From Rheum nobile (Eukaryota; Streptophyta; Magnoliopsida; Caryophyllales; Polygonaceae), in NCBI GenBank assembly GCA_027886185.1, contig WOAB01000159.1:3286001-3350000 (forward strand): a stretch of DNA of 64,000 nucleotides. The letters are read 5' to 3'. Below, one piece after another: positions 1-11,135 of the stretch. The position numbers were made by a program, and so were the translations under genes. The notes under the pieces are model-generated. The model ran no database searches. It saw only the letters and a program-made list of their open reading frames with translations, and was not told the origin of the DNA. Each line of letters begins with the position of its first letter. The stretch's first letter is position 1.

Positions 1-568
1 GAGATGTTTGCAGAGACCCTAGCCATGAAATCGCAGGTAAAACTCATTGATGTCATGTTTATCTTATTTCTAGTACAATACACCTTGTTCTGACAGTCTC
101 ATTGACAGAGTCTTCAAGAGACTCTATGCGCCTGAGAATGTGTCAAGGGCATTTCGTCATAGATGAACGTCATGGACAACAAAGTTGACCATGATAAGAA
201 TACGATGGACTCCCTCTCATCCAATAACTTTGAGCTGTCACAGAGCATCAAGGCTAAAAAAGATAAGATCAAGATGCTCGAGGAGTAGCGGTTTCGTCTG
301 AGGGACGAGAAGAAGACGGCGTATGAGCACGACCGACTAGTGGCTGAGCTTGACGAAGCAGAGATATATCATTCCTCGATGGCTCGCGTTGAGGCTATGG
401 AGGATTACTCTGCCATGAAGCTTGTCAAATGGGATCGTAACTAAGAGAGCAGCGTTTCACACCGTCTACTCATATCCCCTCAATGTTCCCCAATATGACC
501 AGATCAAAGGCTCTGATGATTTCGACAAGGTGGAAGCAGGACCAGTGGCAGATGAGGATATGCAAGAC
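1..568 (+). pseudogene. C-terminal part of a coiled-coil transposon ORF (Tat antisense-ORF type)
   Basis: The region reads on the plus strand as a charged, heptad-like sequence rich in E, K, R and D, with an in-frame stop near 286. A final open stretch from about 422 ends in acidic residues just before Sirevirus copy 1. If the DNA now ending at 17889 is re-inverted and joined after 568, the frame continues for a few codons to a natural TGA, as expected for a C-terminus. Proteins of this style belong to the gypsy-type transposase-like antisense ORFs of plant Tat elements; that family assignment is inferred from composition and context, not from a domain match. The position and strand would fit the antisense ORF of G4. 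It is degenerate and cut by the left window edge. Confidence 0.4.
564..568. other. Target-site duplication AAGAC, left of Sirevirus copy 1
   Basis: AAGAC directly precedes the LTR terminus TGTAGG. The base run right of the same element (11136-11140) is GCCTG, so this is not a normal pair. Its true partner is GTCTT at 17885-17889, the reverse complement, beside Sirevirus copy 2. Confidence 0.8.
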
Positions 569-1690
569 TGTAGGATCGAGATTGTTAGACAAATAACTAA
601 GGAACTAAGAATAGCAATTCTCAGTTCCCTTTGCAGCGGAATTTAAACAATCAAGCATAAATGAACAAGTTCCTTATAGTGGAAACCTTTGATTGCCAAC
701 TAGCAATCCAGGATAAAAACCACTACCTTTCTTTTGAAAGTATTTCAAGGTCTACTTCTTGATTTCTTATATCTTTTGGTTATAGCTTATCCTAGGAACA
801 AACACACAGTTTATTTACCTTACACACAGTTAGGTAATCCTAGATAACTTAACACAATCAATAATCAATCCAAGAAACAGACCTTAGCACCTAGGAACTA
901 TCTCACTTACAGTCACAGGAACTTAGCACTCAGCTCTTCGATTCCTTGACTGGTTCCTCTTGATCTCGGTTTGCTTTGATGATCTTGTTTGAAGGTTCAC
1001 ACTTTGATGTTTGCTATTGAGTGTGATTCGTATTGAAGTGCTTGAAGATAACCTTTGAGTTAGTCTTCCTTTTCTAGTGGATTCTTCGCAGCTTGATCTT
1101 CTCTTGGTTCCCTCAGATCGAGCTTGCCCTAGGATGTGTGGTTGTCCTTGATTCACGCTGCCTTTGACACATACCAACAACCTAGGCAGCTCAGAATCCT
1201 TCTTAGTTGGTCAACTGCTTCAGCCAAGTCGTTCTCCAACTTTCTTCTTCCGAGGTTCGACAACCTGGGCACTTTGGAACTGTCTTCTGGACATCGACAG
1301 GTTCCATGACAAGTCGCTTTCACCTTTCTCTGTCCGAGGTTATGTGTTCTAGGCGTCTTGTTGTTTTGCTCTGGACAATGGAAGACTTTGGAAGCTTCGC
1401 ATAAGTCGTTTTCAACTTTCTCTTGTCCGAGGTTGGTGTTCCCAGATTTATCGGGAAGCGCAATATCACATGTTGCATTTCTGGGCACACCTGGGTTCCT
1501 TCCTTTGGCTTGTTGCTTGGTTCTCTTGTCCTGTTTGGCTTCCATGCTTTCGGTATTTGTCTTGTGGTTCCTTAAAGCACATCTTTGAGATAAAACATTA
1601 GTATCAAAATATTTGTCATTATCAAAAGTAGAGAAACTGAGGAAAGGAACTCTCAGGAGAACCGAAGTTCCAGAGTTCCATTTCCTAACA
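569..1690 (-). repeat. 3' LTR of Sirevirus copy 1
   Basis: The LTR is 1,122 bp and ends TG...CA. On the minus strand it starts TGTTAGGAAATGG and ends CCTACA. It shares diagnostic bases with the LTR at 17890-19011 rather than with its own partner at 10014-11135: GACAAATAAC versus GATAAATAAC, CTTTGCAG versus CTTCGCAG, and CTTATCCTAGG versus CTTATCTTAGG. The TATA motif seen in the other three LTRs is mutated here (TTTTCTAG on the plus strand near 1086). Confidence 0.93.
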
Positions 1691-2402
1691 ATTTCCCCCT
1701 TTTTGATGATGACAAATACAAGGAACCTGGCAACATAATAGGATGTGAATTTCATGAGACCAGTTGAGTTTAAGGGATTTACAACATTATAAATTAACGA
1801 GAGAACATCAAATGATTGCAAATTCCCCCTAAGCAGATGAACGAGTTTATTCAAATTCCTCCTTAGAAGTAGAACGAGTTCAGAGTTTCTATTAGTCAAG
1901 TAGTTTCCAAAGTTCAAGGTTCCTATCCATCTTCCCCCTTTTGACATCATCAAAAAGATCACTTAACATGTTAAGAACAGGATAGCTAAGGAAATAAACA
2001 ATTGCATTCAACCCGTAAGAGAACCATAATAAAAACTTAAGGCAAAGATAAGTCAATCATAGAATCGTAGCCAAAAGTAGTCATTAAACTTAATAAAACC
2101 ATAACATTGTTCAAGAGCAGGGTAAGACAATCCACAAAACATCACAAAGACAACCTAGAAAGACAACAACATAATCAACCTTTAAGGAAGACAACAAAAG
2201 GGTAGAAGAGGGTAGTAGGATCCTAGGGGAACTACTAGCACACTGTGAGGTTACAGCACTGGGAACCAGGAGAAGTGTTCCTAAGGCAATGCAGTGGCCT
2301 CCTCTTCAACAACCTTGTTGTCGTCAGTTCCTTCATTTTGGCCCGTGGCCTAATTAGCACCGGTTGCATCCTCCCATGTTTTTTGAAGAACCTCTACCAG
2401 AC
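1691..2402 (-). other. 3' untranslated region of Sirevirus copy 1
   Basis: The polypurine tract, read on the minus strand as an A-run followed by GGGGGAAAT, lies against the LTR at 1691-1705. A second purine stretch lies near 1932-1940. The rest is AT-rich with no convincing gene, and it matches 25296-26007 of copy 2. Confidence 0.75.
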
Positions 2403-3872
2403 TTAGGACTCAGAGTTCATCTTCCCCAGCTCAATTACTTGATCACGGAGAGCGACCGTGATGATAGTCGAGCCTTCCGTGATAGCTTTTTCAATACGAC
2501 CCAGAGAAGAAAGGATCGCAGAGGAGTCTTGAGGGGGGTTGAGCGGTGGTAGAGAACTTGAAGGGGCCTGGGAACTGGCCTTTTCCTTAGGCGGTTCAGC
2601 TTGTACTTCAGAGGGGGTGGCCTGGTGATCCTTTGTTTTCAGTTTCCGGACAGTGGCCATGGTGAGGAACTTGCTGTAGACAGTTTCAAGGACATTTTCT
2701 GGGTATTGGTGAAGCAGGGAGAGGACGTTTCTGATGAGATGAGGGAAGGGCAGGGCATGAGATTCATGGGACTTGCAGAACTGCATATGAGCCAACACAA
2801 TGCGAGGGAGATCAACTTGGGCACCAGAGAGCACCTTATCCATAAGGATTGCATCCGTGATGAGAATTGTGGCCCGATGCTCCTGCTTGGGAACTAGGTT
2901 TCTGGTGATCCAGAAGTGCAGTAGCTTGTTGGCGATGGAGAGATCCTTGGTATGCAGGGTTGAGGGGAAGTCGTCGTCATAGAGTTTCCTCACCACTTCT
3001 CCCTTGGTCTTGTAACCCTTTCCTTTGGGCGACGTCTTTTTCTGATGCAGTATGTCAAAACCAGATCTTTACTCGATCTCAAGGGCAGACGCGATGAGGT
3101 TGGGGGACAGGGGATACATGGTTCCCTTCCACTGGAATATGGCGTCGTTGCAGGGAGAGTTATCTTTGGCGGGCACAAAGGTGAGAGATTGATAGAACAG
3201 ACGGACTACTTCATCAGAGGCGGAGAAGGGCTCGACCAAGAGCTCATCCCATCCTTGGTATTGCAGCAGAGAATGAAACTCACAGAGGGCGTTGCTAAAC
3301 AGTTCCTCATCTTCTTCTTCGAGGGTTTGGGTCCAAAACTCCTTGCCGATGATGAGCGGCTTGAGGATCTTCCTCTTGGAGAAGAGAGAGGACACCTCAC
3401 CCAGGGAGGAGGAAGAGAGAGTGGTGGATTTGGCTCTTTTTGAGGACTTGGGCTCATAGGGAAGCAGAGCTTGGGAACTCCTTTTCCGTTGTTTCAGCCT
3501 TGTGGCAACTGATGGACCAGAGTTGGAGATGGGTTTAGACTTGAGGCTAGCAGGTGAGGGCTCTGGGCTGATGATCTCTTTGGTGGTCTTATCTGGGGAA
3601 GAATCATGGGAACCTCCTTCCGAGACTGATTTTGTAGCCGATGCTGAAGCAGGGGTGAGGTCCTTTACTTTTTCCTTAGCCTTTTCTTCAGGCTTCTCTT
3701 CAGTGTTCTCCTTGGCTATCTCCTCAGTTTTCTCTTCAGGTTGGGGAATCTGGGAGGTGGTGACAGAAATGGGTTGGGAAGACGAGGCGGCCTTCTTTTC
3801 TCTGAAGGCTCTGAGAAGGGCAACTTCCTCTTCGTCTTGGAAGAAGTTGGGATTAGGGTTCTTATCAGCCAT
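2403..3872 (-). pseudogene. Extra ORF downstream of pol in Sirevirus copy 1
   Basis: Two open blocks in the same frame (3872-3069 and 3068-2403) are separated by one TAA at 3071-3069. Together they would make about 490 residues. The N-terminal third is low-complexity, rich in K, E, P and S, with a KEK-type charged tract. The C-terminal part is a compact, mostly helical-looking domain that includes FWITRNLVP. Sireviruses often carry an extra, sometimes envelope-like, ORF here. I see no signal peptide or clear membrane segment, so I do not call it an envelope. The C-terminal part resembles plant transposon-encoded proteins of unknown function. Copy 2 has lost the N-terminal two thirds. Confidence 0.6.
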
Positions 3873-4695
3873 TTTTAGGAGCGAGGTTTATGTTTGAGAA
3901 AGAGAGAGTCAGAGAATCAGGAGAGGTGGAAATGGCAAGTAAGGGAATAGTTTGGATCAACAGGGCACCTTTTAAAATCGGATTGAAGGCTGAAGGGACC
4001 GTTGGGAGAGATCTGGCCGTTGAGGAGATTGGGGAAGATCTGGCGTATTGAATACTCTTGCAGCTTTTCCGAACGGTCACAAGCAATTCAAAAATCAACC
4101 CAATTGGAGAGGGTGTTCTTCCACTGATGAGACGTGTCTGATTTTTGCAGATTTTCCATAAATATCGTCTTGGGAGGTGCCGAACTAGCCGTTGGAAGAT
4201 CAATTCATCCAGGTTCCTTTCTGGCGATATATTCAGTGTGCTAGAGGGGTATATGGGAACTTTGATATGGGTTTAAAACATGGAACCGAAAAATACGTTC
4301 CCATACAAGGAATCAGGGAGGCCATTTATCGCATTATTCAATAATTCCCAGAGAGGGTTAAGAGATGGATCATAGGGAATTAAATTGAGCAATGAGGCAA
4401 GGAGGGTCATTGTACACAATCATCATTTCGGCTTATATTGTTGGGTTAGAATATGATCAGATTGTGACTTTTTGGGCCAACAAAGAAACTTGAACAAAGA
4501 CAGAGTTGAAAGAATAATAAAGATCAAAACATACGAACTAGAAAAATTTATCTAAGCCTTTTTAAGAAACCATTATGGAAAAGAGGGTTTGTAGCAAAAA
4601 AAATAGAACACATAGATATCAAGACTCAACAAGTGAAAAATCTTAAACTAGTCAATCAGGGGAACTGGAAAGGAGCCTTTAAACTAAGGTCACTA
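3873..4695 (-). other. Spacer between pol and the extra ORF, Sirevirus copy 1
   Basis: About 820 bp without a supportable gene, AT-rich near 4500-4620. The pol-proximal half is shared with copy 2. Bases 3046-4364, which run into the extra ORF, are absent from copy 2. Confidence 0.6.
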
Positions 4696-6545
4696 CTAGG
4701 TTATAGGAGTCATTCCCAGTTCCAATCTAAGGTTCTCGAAGGGAACTCTATTCAAGGCTTTGGTGAATATATCTGCAACCTGATCTTCAGTTCTACAAAA
4801 TTTCATAATGATGTTTCCCTTCTCAATATGATCTCTAAGAAAATAATGTCTTATGTCTATATGCTTGGTCCTAGTATGATGCACATGATTCTTGGAAATG
4901 TTTATAGCACTGGTGTTATCACAAAGAATAGTGAGAGGACCATAAGACATACCAAAATCCGTGAGTTGTTGCTTTAGCCAGAGAAGTTGGGAACAACAGG
5001 AGGCAGCAACGATGTACTCGGATTCTGTGGTGAAGAGAGAGACTGAGACTTGTTTCTTTGAGCCCCATGACACAAGGCAAGGGCCTAGGAACCGTGCCAT
5101 TCCAGAGGTGCTCTTCCTATCCACCAAGTATCCAGCATAATCCGCATCAGTGAAACCCATCAGCTCAAATGGACATTCTTTGGGGTACCAAATGCAGAGT
5201 GAATCAGTTCCCTTGAGATATCGGAGGATTCTTTTCACAGTAGCCAAGTGGGTTTCTCTTCGACAAGATTGGAACCTAGCACACAAGCCAACGGCAAAAA
5301 CAATGTCTGGGCGACTAGCGGTTAGATACATGAGTGAGCCTATCATACCTCTATAGAGTTTCTCTTCCACCAGAGGGCTTGAGTCGTCCTTGTCCAAATG
5401 AGCAATGGTGGATATGGGAGTGGAGAGGGACTTGCATGAATCCATTTTGAACTTCTTCAGTAGTTCCCTGACATATTTCTGTTGGTGAATTTGTATGCCA
5501 TCTTTATTTTGAGTGATTTGCAATCCGAGGAAGAAGGTGAGTTCCCCAAAGAGGCTCATTACAAATTCACTGCTCATCAAGTCTTTGAACTTGTCTACAA
5601 GGGATAGGTTAGTGGAACCAAAAATGATATCATCGACATAAATTTGAACCACTAAGATGTTACCTTCTTCTTTTAGGATGAAGAGAGTCTTATCAATGAC
5701 TCCACGCCTGTAGCCACTTGAGAGTAGAAACTGGGCAAGACGATCATACCAAGCTCTGGGAGCTTGCTTGAGGCCATACAATGCTTTATCTAGAAAGTAG
5801 TCATGGTCGGGATGATCATCGTCTTCCAAGCCAGGTGGTTGCTTGACATAGACTTCCTCTTGAAGGATTCCATTGAGGAATGTAGTCTTTACATCCATTT
5901 GGAACAGTTTGAACCCTTTGTGTGATGCGAAAGCAATCAACAGCCTTATCGCTTCAATCCTTGCCACTGGAGCATAGGTTTCATCATAGTCGATGCCTTC
6001 TTGTTGATTGTATCCTTGAGCAACAAGCCTTGCTTTGTTCCTTATTACAGCTCCTGTATCATCTAGCTTGTTTCTGAAAACCCATCTAGTTCCTATGATG
6101 TGTTTGTCCTTGGGGCGGGGAACTAGATGGCATACTTTGTTCCTTTCAAACTGATGAAGCTCTTCTTGCATAGCTTGGATCCAGTCTGCATCCTTCAGTG
6201 CCTCACCTATGTTCTTTGGTTCCACAATAGATAGAAAGGCATTGAAGGCAAAGAAGGTTAGATGTTCGAACCTGACTAGAGGCTTGATGGTTCTTCTTTC
6301 TCTGTTGGGAGCTAGAGCATTTGATGTGGAGACATTTTGAGTTGAGCATTCAGCTTCAGCTTCCTAGTTGGTATCACCTTCTCCATTGAAGATCATGTGA
6401 GAGGATGAATCGTTGATGTCTCCACAGATATTGTCGTCATGTCCATGGTTCCCAGAAATGGATTGTTGTTCATTATCCATGGGAACTGGTGGAGGAGCCA
6501 GTGGGGGATTCTGTGCAGCATTCAGCTTCAGCTTCCTAGTTGGTA
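4696..6545 (-). pseudogene. Copia reverse transcriptase and RNase H, Sirevirus copy 1
   Basis: The main open block (6225-4696, 509 codons) carries the copia RT core: an R-W-V-F-R-N-K entry motif, FLNG, a PPG-containing loop, [13 protein letters not shown], and catalytic YVDD at about 5636-5647. RNase H follows, with ADYAG and TESEY motifs, and ends 15-20 residues after DIFTKALN. The function would be synthesis of element cDNA in cytoplasmic particles. The frame upstream of 6225 is open only in pieces. Bases 6345-6397 are repeated at 6522-6571, where they replace about 57 bp of the linker present in copy 2. Confidence 0.88.
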
Positions 6546-7922
6546 TCACCTTCTCCATTGAAGATCAGGTGACTTGGGGAACGGATCTTCAAAGGGAGTG
6601 GTAGCGTTCTGCATAATTCTTCCAAGTGATTTTTGATTAAAAATAACATGAATACTTTCTTCTACCTTTTTAGTCCTTTTGTTGAAGACTTTGTATGCCT
6701 TGCTGCCTGAGGCATATCCAATGAAGATTCCTTCATCACTTCTTGGGTCGAATTTGCCAAGATTGTCCTTCCCATTATTGTGCACAAAGCACTGGTATCC
6801 GAACACCCTCAGATGTGAGATGTTGGGAACTCTTCCTCTTAGGAGTTCATAGGGTGTTTTCTCTATGATTGGGCGAAGCATGGCTCGATTGATGATGTAG
6901 CAAGCTGTGTTGATTGCCTCTGCCCAGAATGATTGAGGGAGTCCACTTGAGATTAGCATAGTTCAAGCCATGTCTTCTAAAGTTCTGTTCTTTCTTTCTA
7001 CTACTCCATTCTGTTGAGGAGTGTACGGTGCAGAAAAGTTGTGATCAATACCATGCTCACTACAAAAGGTTAGAAATTCTCCATTTTCGAATTCGGTACC
7101 ATGGTCATACCGAATAGAATTGAGTGAGCAATCAAGAGATTTTTCTAACAAAGGAACCAGATCTTTAAAGCAGTCAATGACTTCACTCTTAGATTTTATG
7201 AAGATAGTCCAAGTGAAGCGAGAGAAATCATCGACAAGAACAAAGATATACCTGTTTCCTCCTAGGCTTTGAACTCTCATGGGTCCACAGAGATCCATGT
7301 GGATGAGTTCAAGGGGCCTTGAGGAACTTACCATGTTTTTGGACTTGAAGGAACTCCTTGCTTGTTTCCCTTTAACGCAATCTGAGCATGGTTCCGAAGA
7401 TATACTACTTATCTTTGGAAGGCCTCGGACTAGTTCCTTTGAGTGTAGCTTGTGGATCAGTTTGGTGCTGGTGTGACCAAGACGTTGATGCCACAGCTCC
7501 ATTTGATCATTCACTGTTGAGAGGCAAAGTTTCTCCATGGGAACAAATGATGGGTCAACAACATACACATTGTTGAATCTTTTGCCTTTTAAGATGATTT
7601 GTCTCGAGGAGTCTAGGACAGTGCATTCACTTGACTTGAATCTAACTTCATTGTCTCCTTGATCGCACAGCTGTGAAACACTAATTAGATCAAAACCAAG
7701 GTTATCAACAAGGTGAACTTTATTTACCTTAGTGTGGTCATTGAGATTTACGGTTCCTATTCCACAAATTTTCCCTTTGCTTTTGTATCCAAATGAGATG
7801 TTTCCTCCTTGGATGGGTTGAAGAGAGGTCATTTGATTTCTTTTTCCGGTCATATGGCATGAGCAACCACTGTCAATGTACCATAGTCGAGGTTGCCTCT
7901 CTTCTTTCTGCACACAAGGGAA
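6546..7922 (-). pseudogene. Copia protease and integrase, Sirevirus copy 1
   Basis: The block begins after a UAG with an aspartic protease core, WYIDSGCSCHMT (catalytic D-S-G). It continues through the integrase zinc region (H-Q-R-L-G-H ... C-S-D-C) to the DDE core, where D lies in IHMDLCGP, D in YDHGTEF and E in NGVVERKN. A TGA at about 6962 splits integrase; copy 2 has CGA at this position, so it is a C-to-T change. Integrase inserts cDNA and would have made the 5-bp target duplications seen here. The gene is non-functional as it stands. Confidence 0.87.
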
Positions 7923-9963
7923 CTAAGACTTTTGAACCCAGCGAAGCTTGGCTTTATTGGGGGGATTAGCATTCCGAGTCTGTGAATGACCAGGAAACTG
8001 GTTCCTTTCATGGTAATAGGCATTTTTCTCATTTTCAAAGTTCCTTTTCTTAGGACAATCAGTGTTGTAATGACCATTTTTTTCACAGTACGTAATAGCA
8101 TAAGCGATTGTAAGTAACATGCCCATATTTTCCCTTTCCAGGTCTAAAGGGTTTCTCAGTTTTTCTTTTGTTGAAATCAACATTGTTTCTAACCTTACCA
8201 TGAGCCATATCCACATACTTTTTATGATTAAAAGAATTGGTAAACCACTTGTTTTCAGGGAATGCCTTTTCTTTTCCTTTAGGTTCCCTCTTCGGACTTT
8301 GAGAACTTTCATTGAAACGCTTGGCAACCTCAGCCTTGTTCTCAAGAACCATGATCTTCTCTAATAGGAACTGATTCCTGTCTTGAGAAGTGGCAAGAGC
8401 AGTACTGAGGTTCTCATTCATTTCAACAAGTTCTCATCTAGCCTTTTCATCTTCAGCATCATTATTGGCCTTGTTGTCAACATACCCAATTCCATGACAT
8501 TGTCTCACAAAGACAGTTTGATTTATCATTTTTTCATTTATAGAGTCAGTAAGAGTGTATAACCTATCAATTATGGTTTGAAGCAAGTCATTTTGAGGTA
8601 GGTTATCATGCATAGGAACCTTAACATCGTCTACACTAGTTTTATCACAAGATTTGCAGATTTTAAGGTGACTAGCATGCACATTTCTAATATCAATGAG
8701 TTTGGAGTGAGTTTCAGCTAGGTCTTTCTCAGTTTCATCAAGTTTCTTACTCTACACAGAGTTTTCAATAGTCAAGCAAGTAATTTCATCTTCACAATCA
8801 TCAAGTTTTTGTTGAAGGGAACTGGTTTCTTTTCCTAGTTTCTTTATGATCTTAAGAAGTTGTTTCTTATCACAATCGACTAGGGTCTTTAGAAAGTCAT
8901 CAGAAGTTACCTCAAGGTCTTCTGAGTCACTTGAGTCTCCTTTTGCCATGAGACATCTTCCTCTAGAGAAACCGCTCAGATCCAGTTCCGCATCTGAGTC
9001 TTCTCCCCATGAGGCCACGAGAGCCTTCTTTATCTGAGGTATTTCATCTTCTTTAGAGTCTTCCTTGTTGGGACAGTTCTTAGCGTAGTGCCCCTTTTCT
9101 TTGCACTCGTAACATAAGACTTCCTTGAGATCTCTTCTTGGTCCATTGTAGGAGGAACTGCCCTTTTGGAACCTTCCCTTCATAAAGAACCTTTTGATAT
9201 TCTTCGTGAAGAGGGCTGTCAGTTCGTCCTCCTCTTCTTCCAGGTCTGAGTTCTCTTGCTCCATGTCAAGCCTTGAGAAGGCTTTGGAGATCTTGAGAGC
9301 AATTCCTTTCTCCAGTTTCTTGTCGGCATTGGCTTTGGTATGCTCTCCTTCTCCAACCTCCAGTTTCCCTATGACTTGAGTCAAGGGAAGAGATTGGATG
9401 CCTGGAGTGTTCTTCATGATTCCCTTGAGAAGGGTGAATTTGGAGTTGAGTCCATTGATGACCACCAGGGACTTGGAAACTTCATCAAGGTCGACTCCCG
9501 CCGCTGTTAGCTTTCCAACCAGTCTGTTGAAGCGGGAGTAATACTCTGAGATGGTCTCAGTTTCCATCATTTTGAAGGTGTGGTATTCTCCTTCCAAAGC
9601 AAACTTTCTGCTTTGCTTTAGTTCGTCACTTCCTTCATGCATATCCTTGAGTGCCTTCCACATCTCCTTTGCCGTCTTGATGCCTATGACGTTGTCCATG
9701 TCCTCTCTGTCCAGTCCATTGAGGATGAACTGCCTGGCCTTGGCATTCTTTTCCATGATGACATAGTGTTCTGGTTTCCAGTCTTCTTCCTTCATGGTAA
9801 GATCGACATAGCCATCTCCATTTTCGACTATCCTCCAACATTGGTAGTCGTTGGTCTTGATGTGGCTTTCCATGCACTTTTCCCACCATGTTTCTTCTCC
9901 TTTCTTTCAGAGACGTGTCTTGTTGGTGGAGATTCTGAGCTCAAACTTGCTTGGTTGAGGCAT
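7923..9963 (-). pseudogene. Copia gag, Sirevirus copy 1
   Basis: The start ATG is at 9963-9961, 38 bases beyond the primer site, and begins M-P-Q-P-S-K-F. An N-terminal capsid-like domain of copia gag type is followed by CCHC knuckle C-Y-E-C-K-E-K-G-H-Y-A-K-N-C near 9113-9072. A long coiled coil rich in E, K and D follows, then a second knuckle region near 8090. Nonsense changes lie at about 9909 (CGA to TGA), 8752 (TGG to TAG) and 8440 (CGA to TGA), and a short insertion disrupts the second knuckle. Gag ends with UAG at 7925-7923, in frame with protease; the same UAG is present in copy 2. Confidence 0.85.
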
Positions 9964-9999
9964 GATCTGCAAACTTAACAAAGATCTAGACCTTTTCCT

Positions 10000-10011
10000 G
10001 CTCTGATACCA
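10000..10011 (-). other. Primer-binding site, initiator-Met tRNA, Sirevirus copy 1
   Basis: The minus strand reads TGGTATCAGAGC two bases inside the 5' LTR. This is the standard plant copia primer site complementary to the 3' end of initiator-methionine tRNA. Confidence 0.9.
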
Positions 10012-10013
10012 AT

Positions 10014-11135
10014 TGTAGGATCGAGATTGTTAGATAAATAACTAAGGAACTAAGAATTGCAATTCTCAGTTCCCTTCGCAGCGGAATTTAAACAATCAAG
10101 CACAAATGAACAAGTTCCTTATAGTGGAAACCTTTGATTGCCAACTAGCAATCCAGGATAAAAACCACTACCTTTCTTTTGAAAGGATTTCAAGGTCTAC
10201 TTCTTGATTTCTTATATCTTTTGGTTACAGCTTATCTTAGGAACAAACACACAGTTTCTTTACCTTACACACAGTTAGGTAATCCTAGATAACTTAACAC
10301 AATCAATAATCAATCCAAGAAACAAACCTTAGCACCTAGGAACTATCTCACTTACAGTCACAGGAACTTAGCACTCAGCTCTTCGATTCCTTGACTGGTT
10401 CCTCTTGATCTCGGTTTGCTTTGATGATCTTGTTTGAAGGTTCACACTTTGATGTTTGCTATTGAGTGTGATGCGTATTGAAGTGCTTGAAGATAACCTT
10501 TGAGTTAGTCTTCCTTTTATAGTGGATTCTTCGCAGCTTGATCTTCTCTTGGTTCCCTCAGATCGAGCTTGCCCTAGGATGTGTGGTTGTCCTTGATTCA
10601 CGCTGCCTTTGACACATACCAACAACCTAGGCAGCTCAGAATCCTTCTTAGTTGGTCAACTGCTTTAGCCAAGTCATTCTCCAACTTCCTTCTTCCGAGG
10701 TTCGACAACCTGGGCACTTTGGAACTGTCTTCTGGACAGCGACATGTTCCATGACAAGTCGCTTTCACCTTTCTCTGTCCGAGGTTATGTGTTCTAGGCG
10801 TCTTGTTGTTTTGCTCTAGACAATGGCAGACTTTGGAAGCTTCGCACAAGTCGTTTTCAACCTTCTCTTGTCCGAGGTTGGTGTTCCCAGATTTCTCGGG
10901 AAGCGCAACATCACATGTTGCATTTCTGGGCACACCTGGGTTCCTTCCTTTGGCTTGCTGCTTGGTTCTCTTGTACTGTTTGGCTTCCATGCTTTCGGTA
11001 TTTGTCCTGTGGTTCCTTAAAGCACATCTTTGAGATAAAACATTAGTATCAAAATATTTGTCATTATCAAAATTAGAGAAACTGAGGAAAGGAACTCTCA
11101 GGGGAACCGAAGTTCCAGAGTTCCATTTCCTAACA
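10014..11135 (-). repeat. 5' LTR of Sirevirus copy 1
   Basis: The LTR is 1,122 bp with TG...CA ends. It pairs by diagnostic bases with the LTR at 26008-27129, not with 569-1690. It is flanked on the right by GCCTG (11136-11140), which matches ACCTG (reverse complement of 27130-27134) at four of five positions. Confidence 0.93.
10515..10521 (-). promoter_or_regulatory. TATA box in the LTR of Sirevirus copy 1
   Basis: The minus strand reads TATAAAA at the same LTR position in this LTR and in those at 18504 and 26622. It would be the core promoter for element transcription. It is lost in the LTR at 569-1690. Confidence 0.55.

Larger units (their letters stand above)
569..11135 (-). mobile_element. 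Sirevirus-type Ty1/copia retrotransposon, copy 1 (10,567 bp)
   Basis: Two 1,122-bp LTRs (569-1690 and 10014-11135) bound a minus-strand internal region. In element order this holds a primer site complementary to initiator-Met tRNA, gag with zinc knuckle, a UAG, protease, integrase, RT and RNase H, then an extra ORF after pol and a polypurine tract. Domain order (integrase before RT) is Ty1/copia. The RT wording and the post-pol ORF fit the SIRE/Maximus (Sirevirus) lineage. All genes carry nonsense mutations, so this copy is not autonomous. The two flanks do not match each other but match those of copy 2 crosswise, which shows that this is a recombinant of two insertions. Confidence 0.92.

Noticed and set aside
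1..568. Host coiled-coil protein gene
   Set aside because: It has in-frame stops and no exon structure, and its position fits an antisense ORF of a Tat element. Not excluded outright.
2403..3872. Envelope protein in Sirevirus copy 1
   Set aside because: The position fits, but no signal peptide, membrane segment or coiled-coil plus anchor layout is visible.
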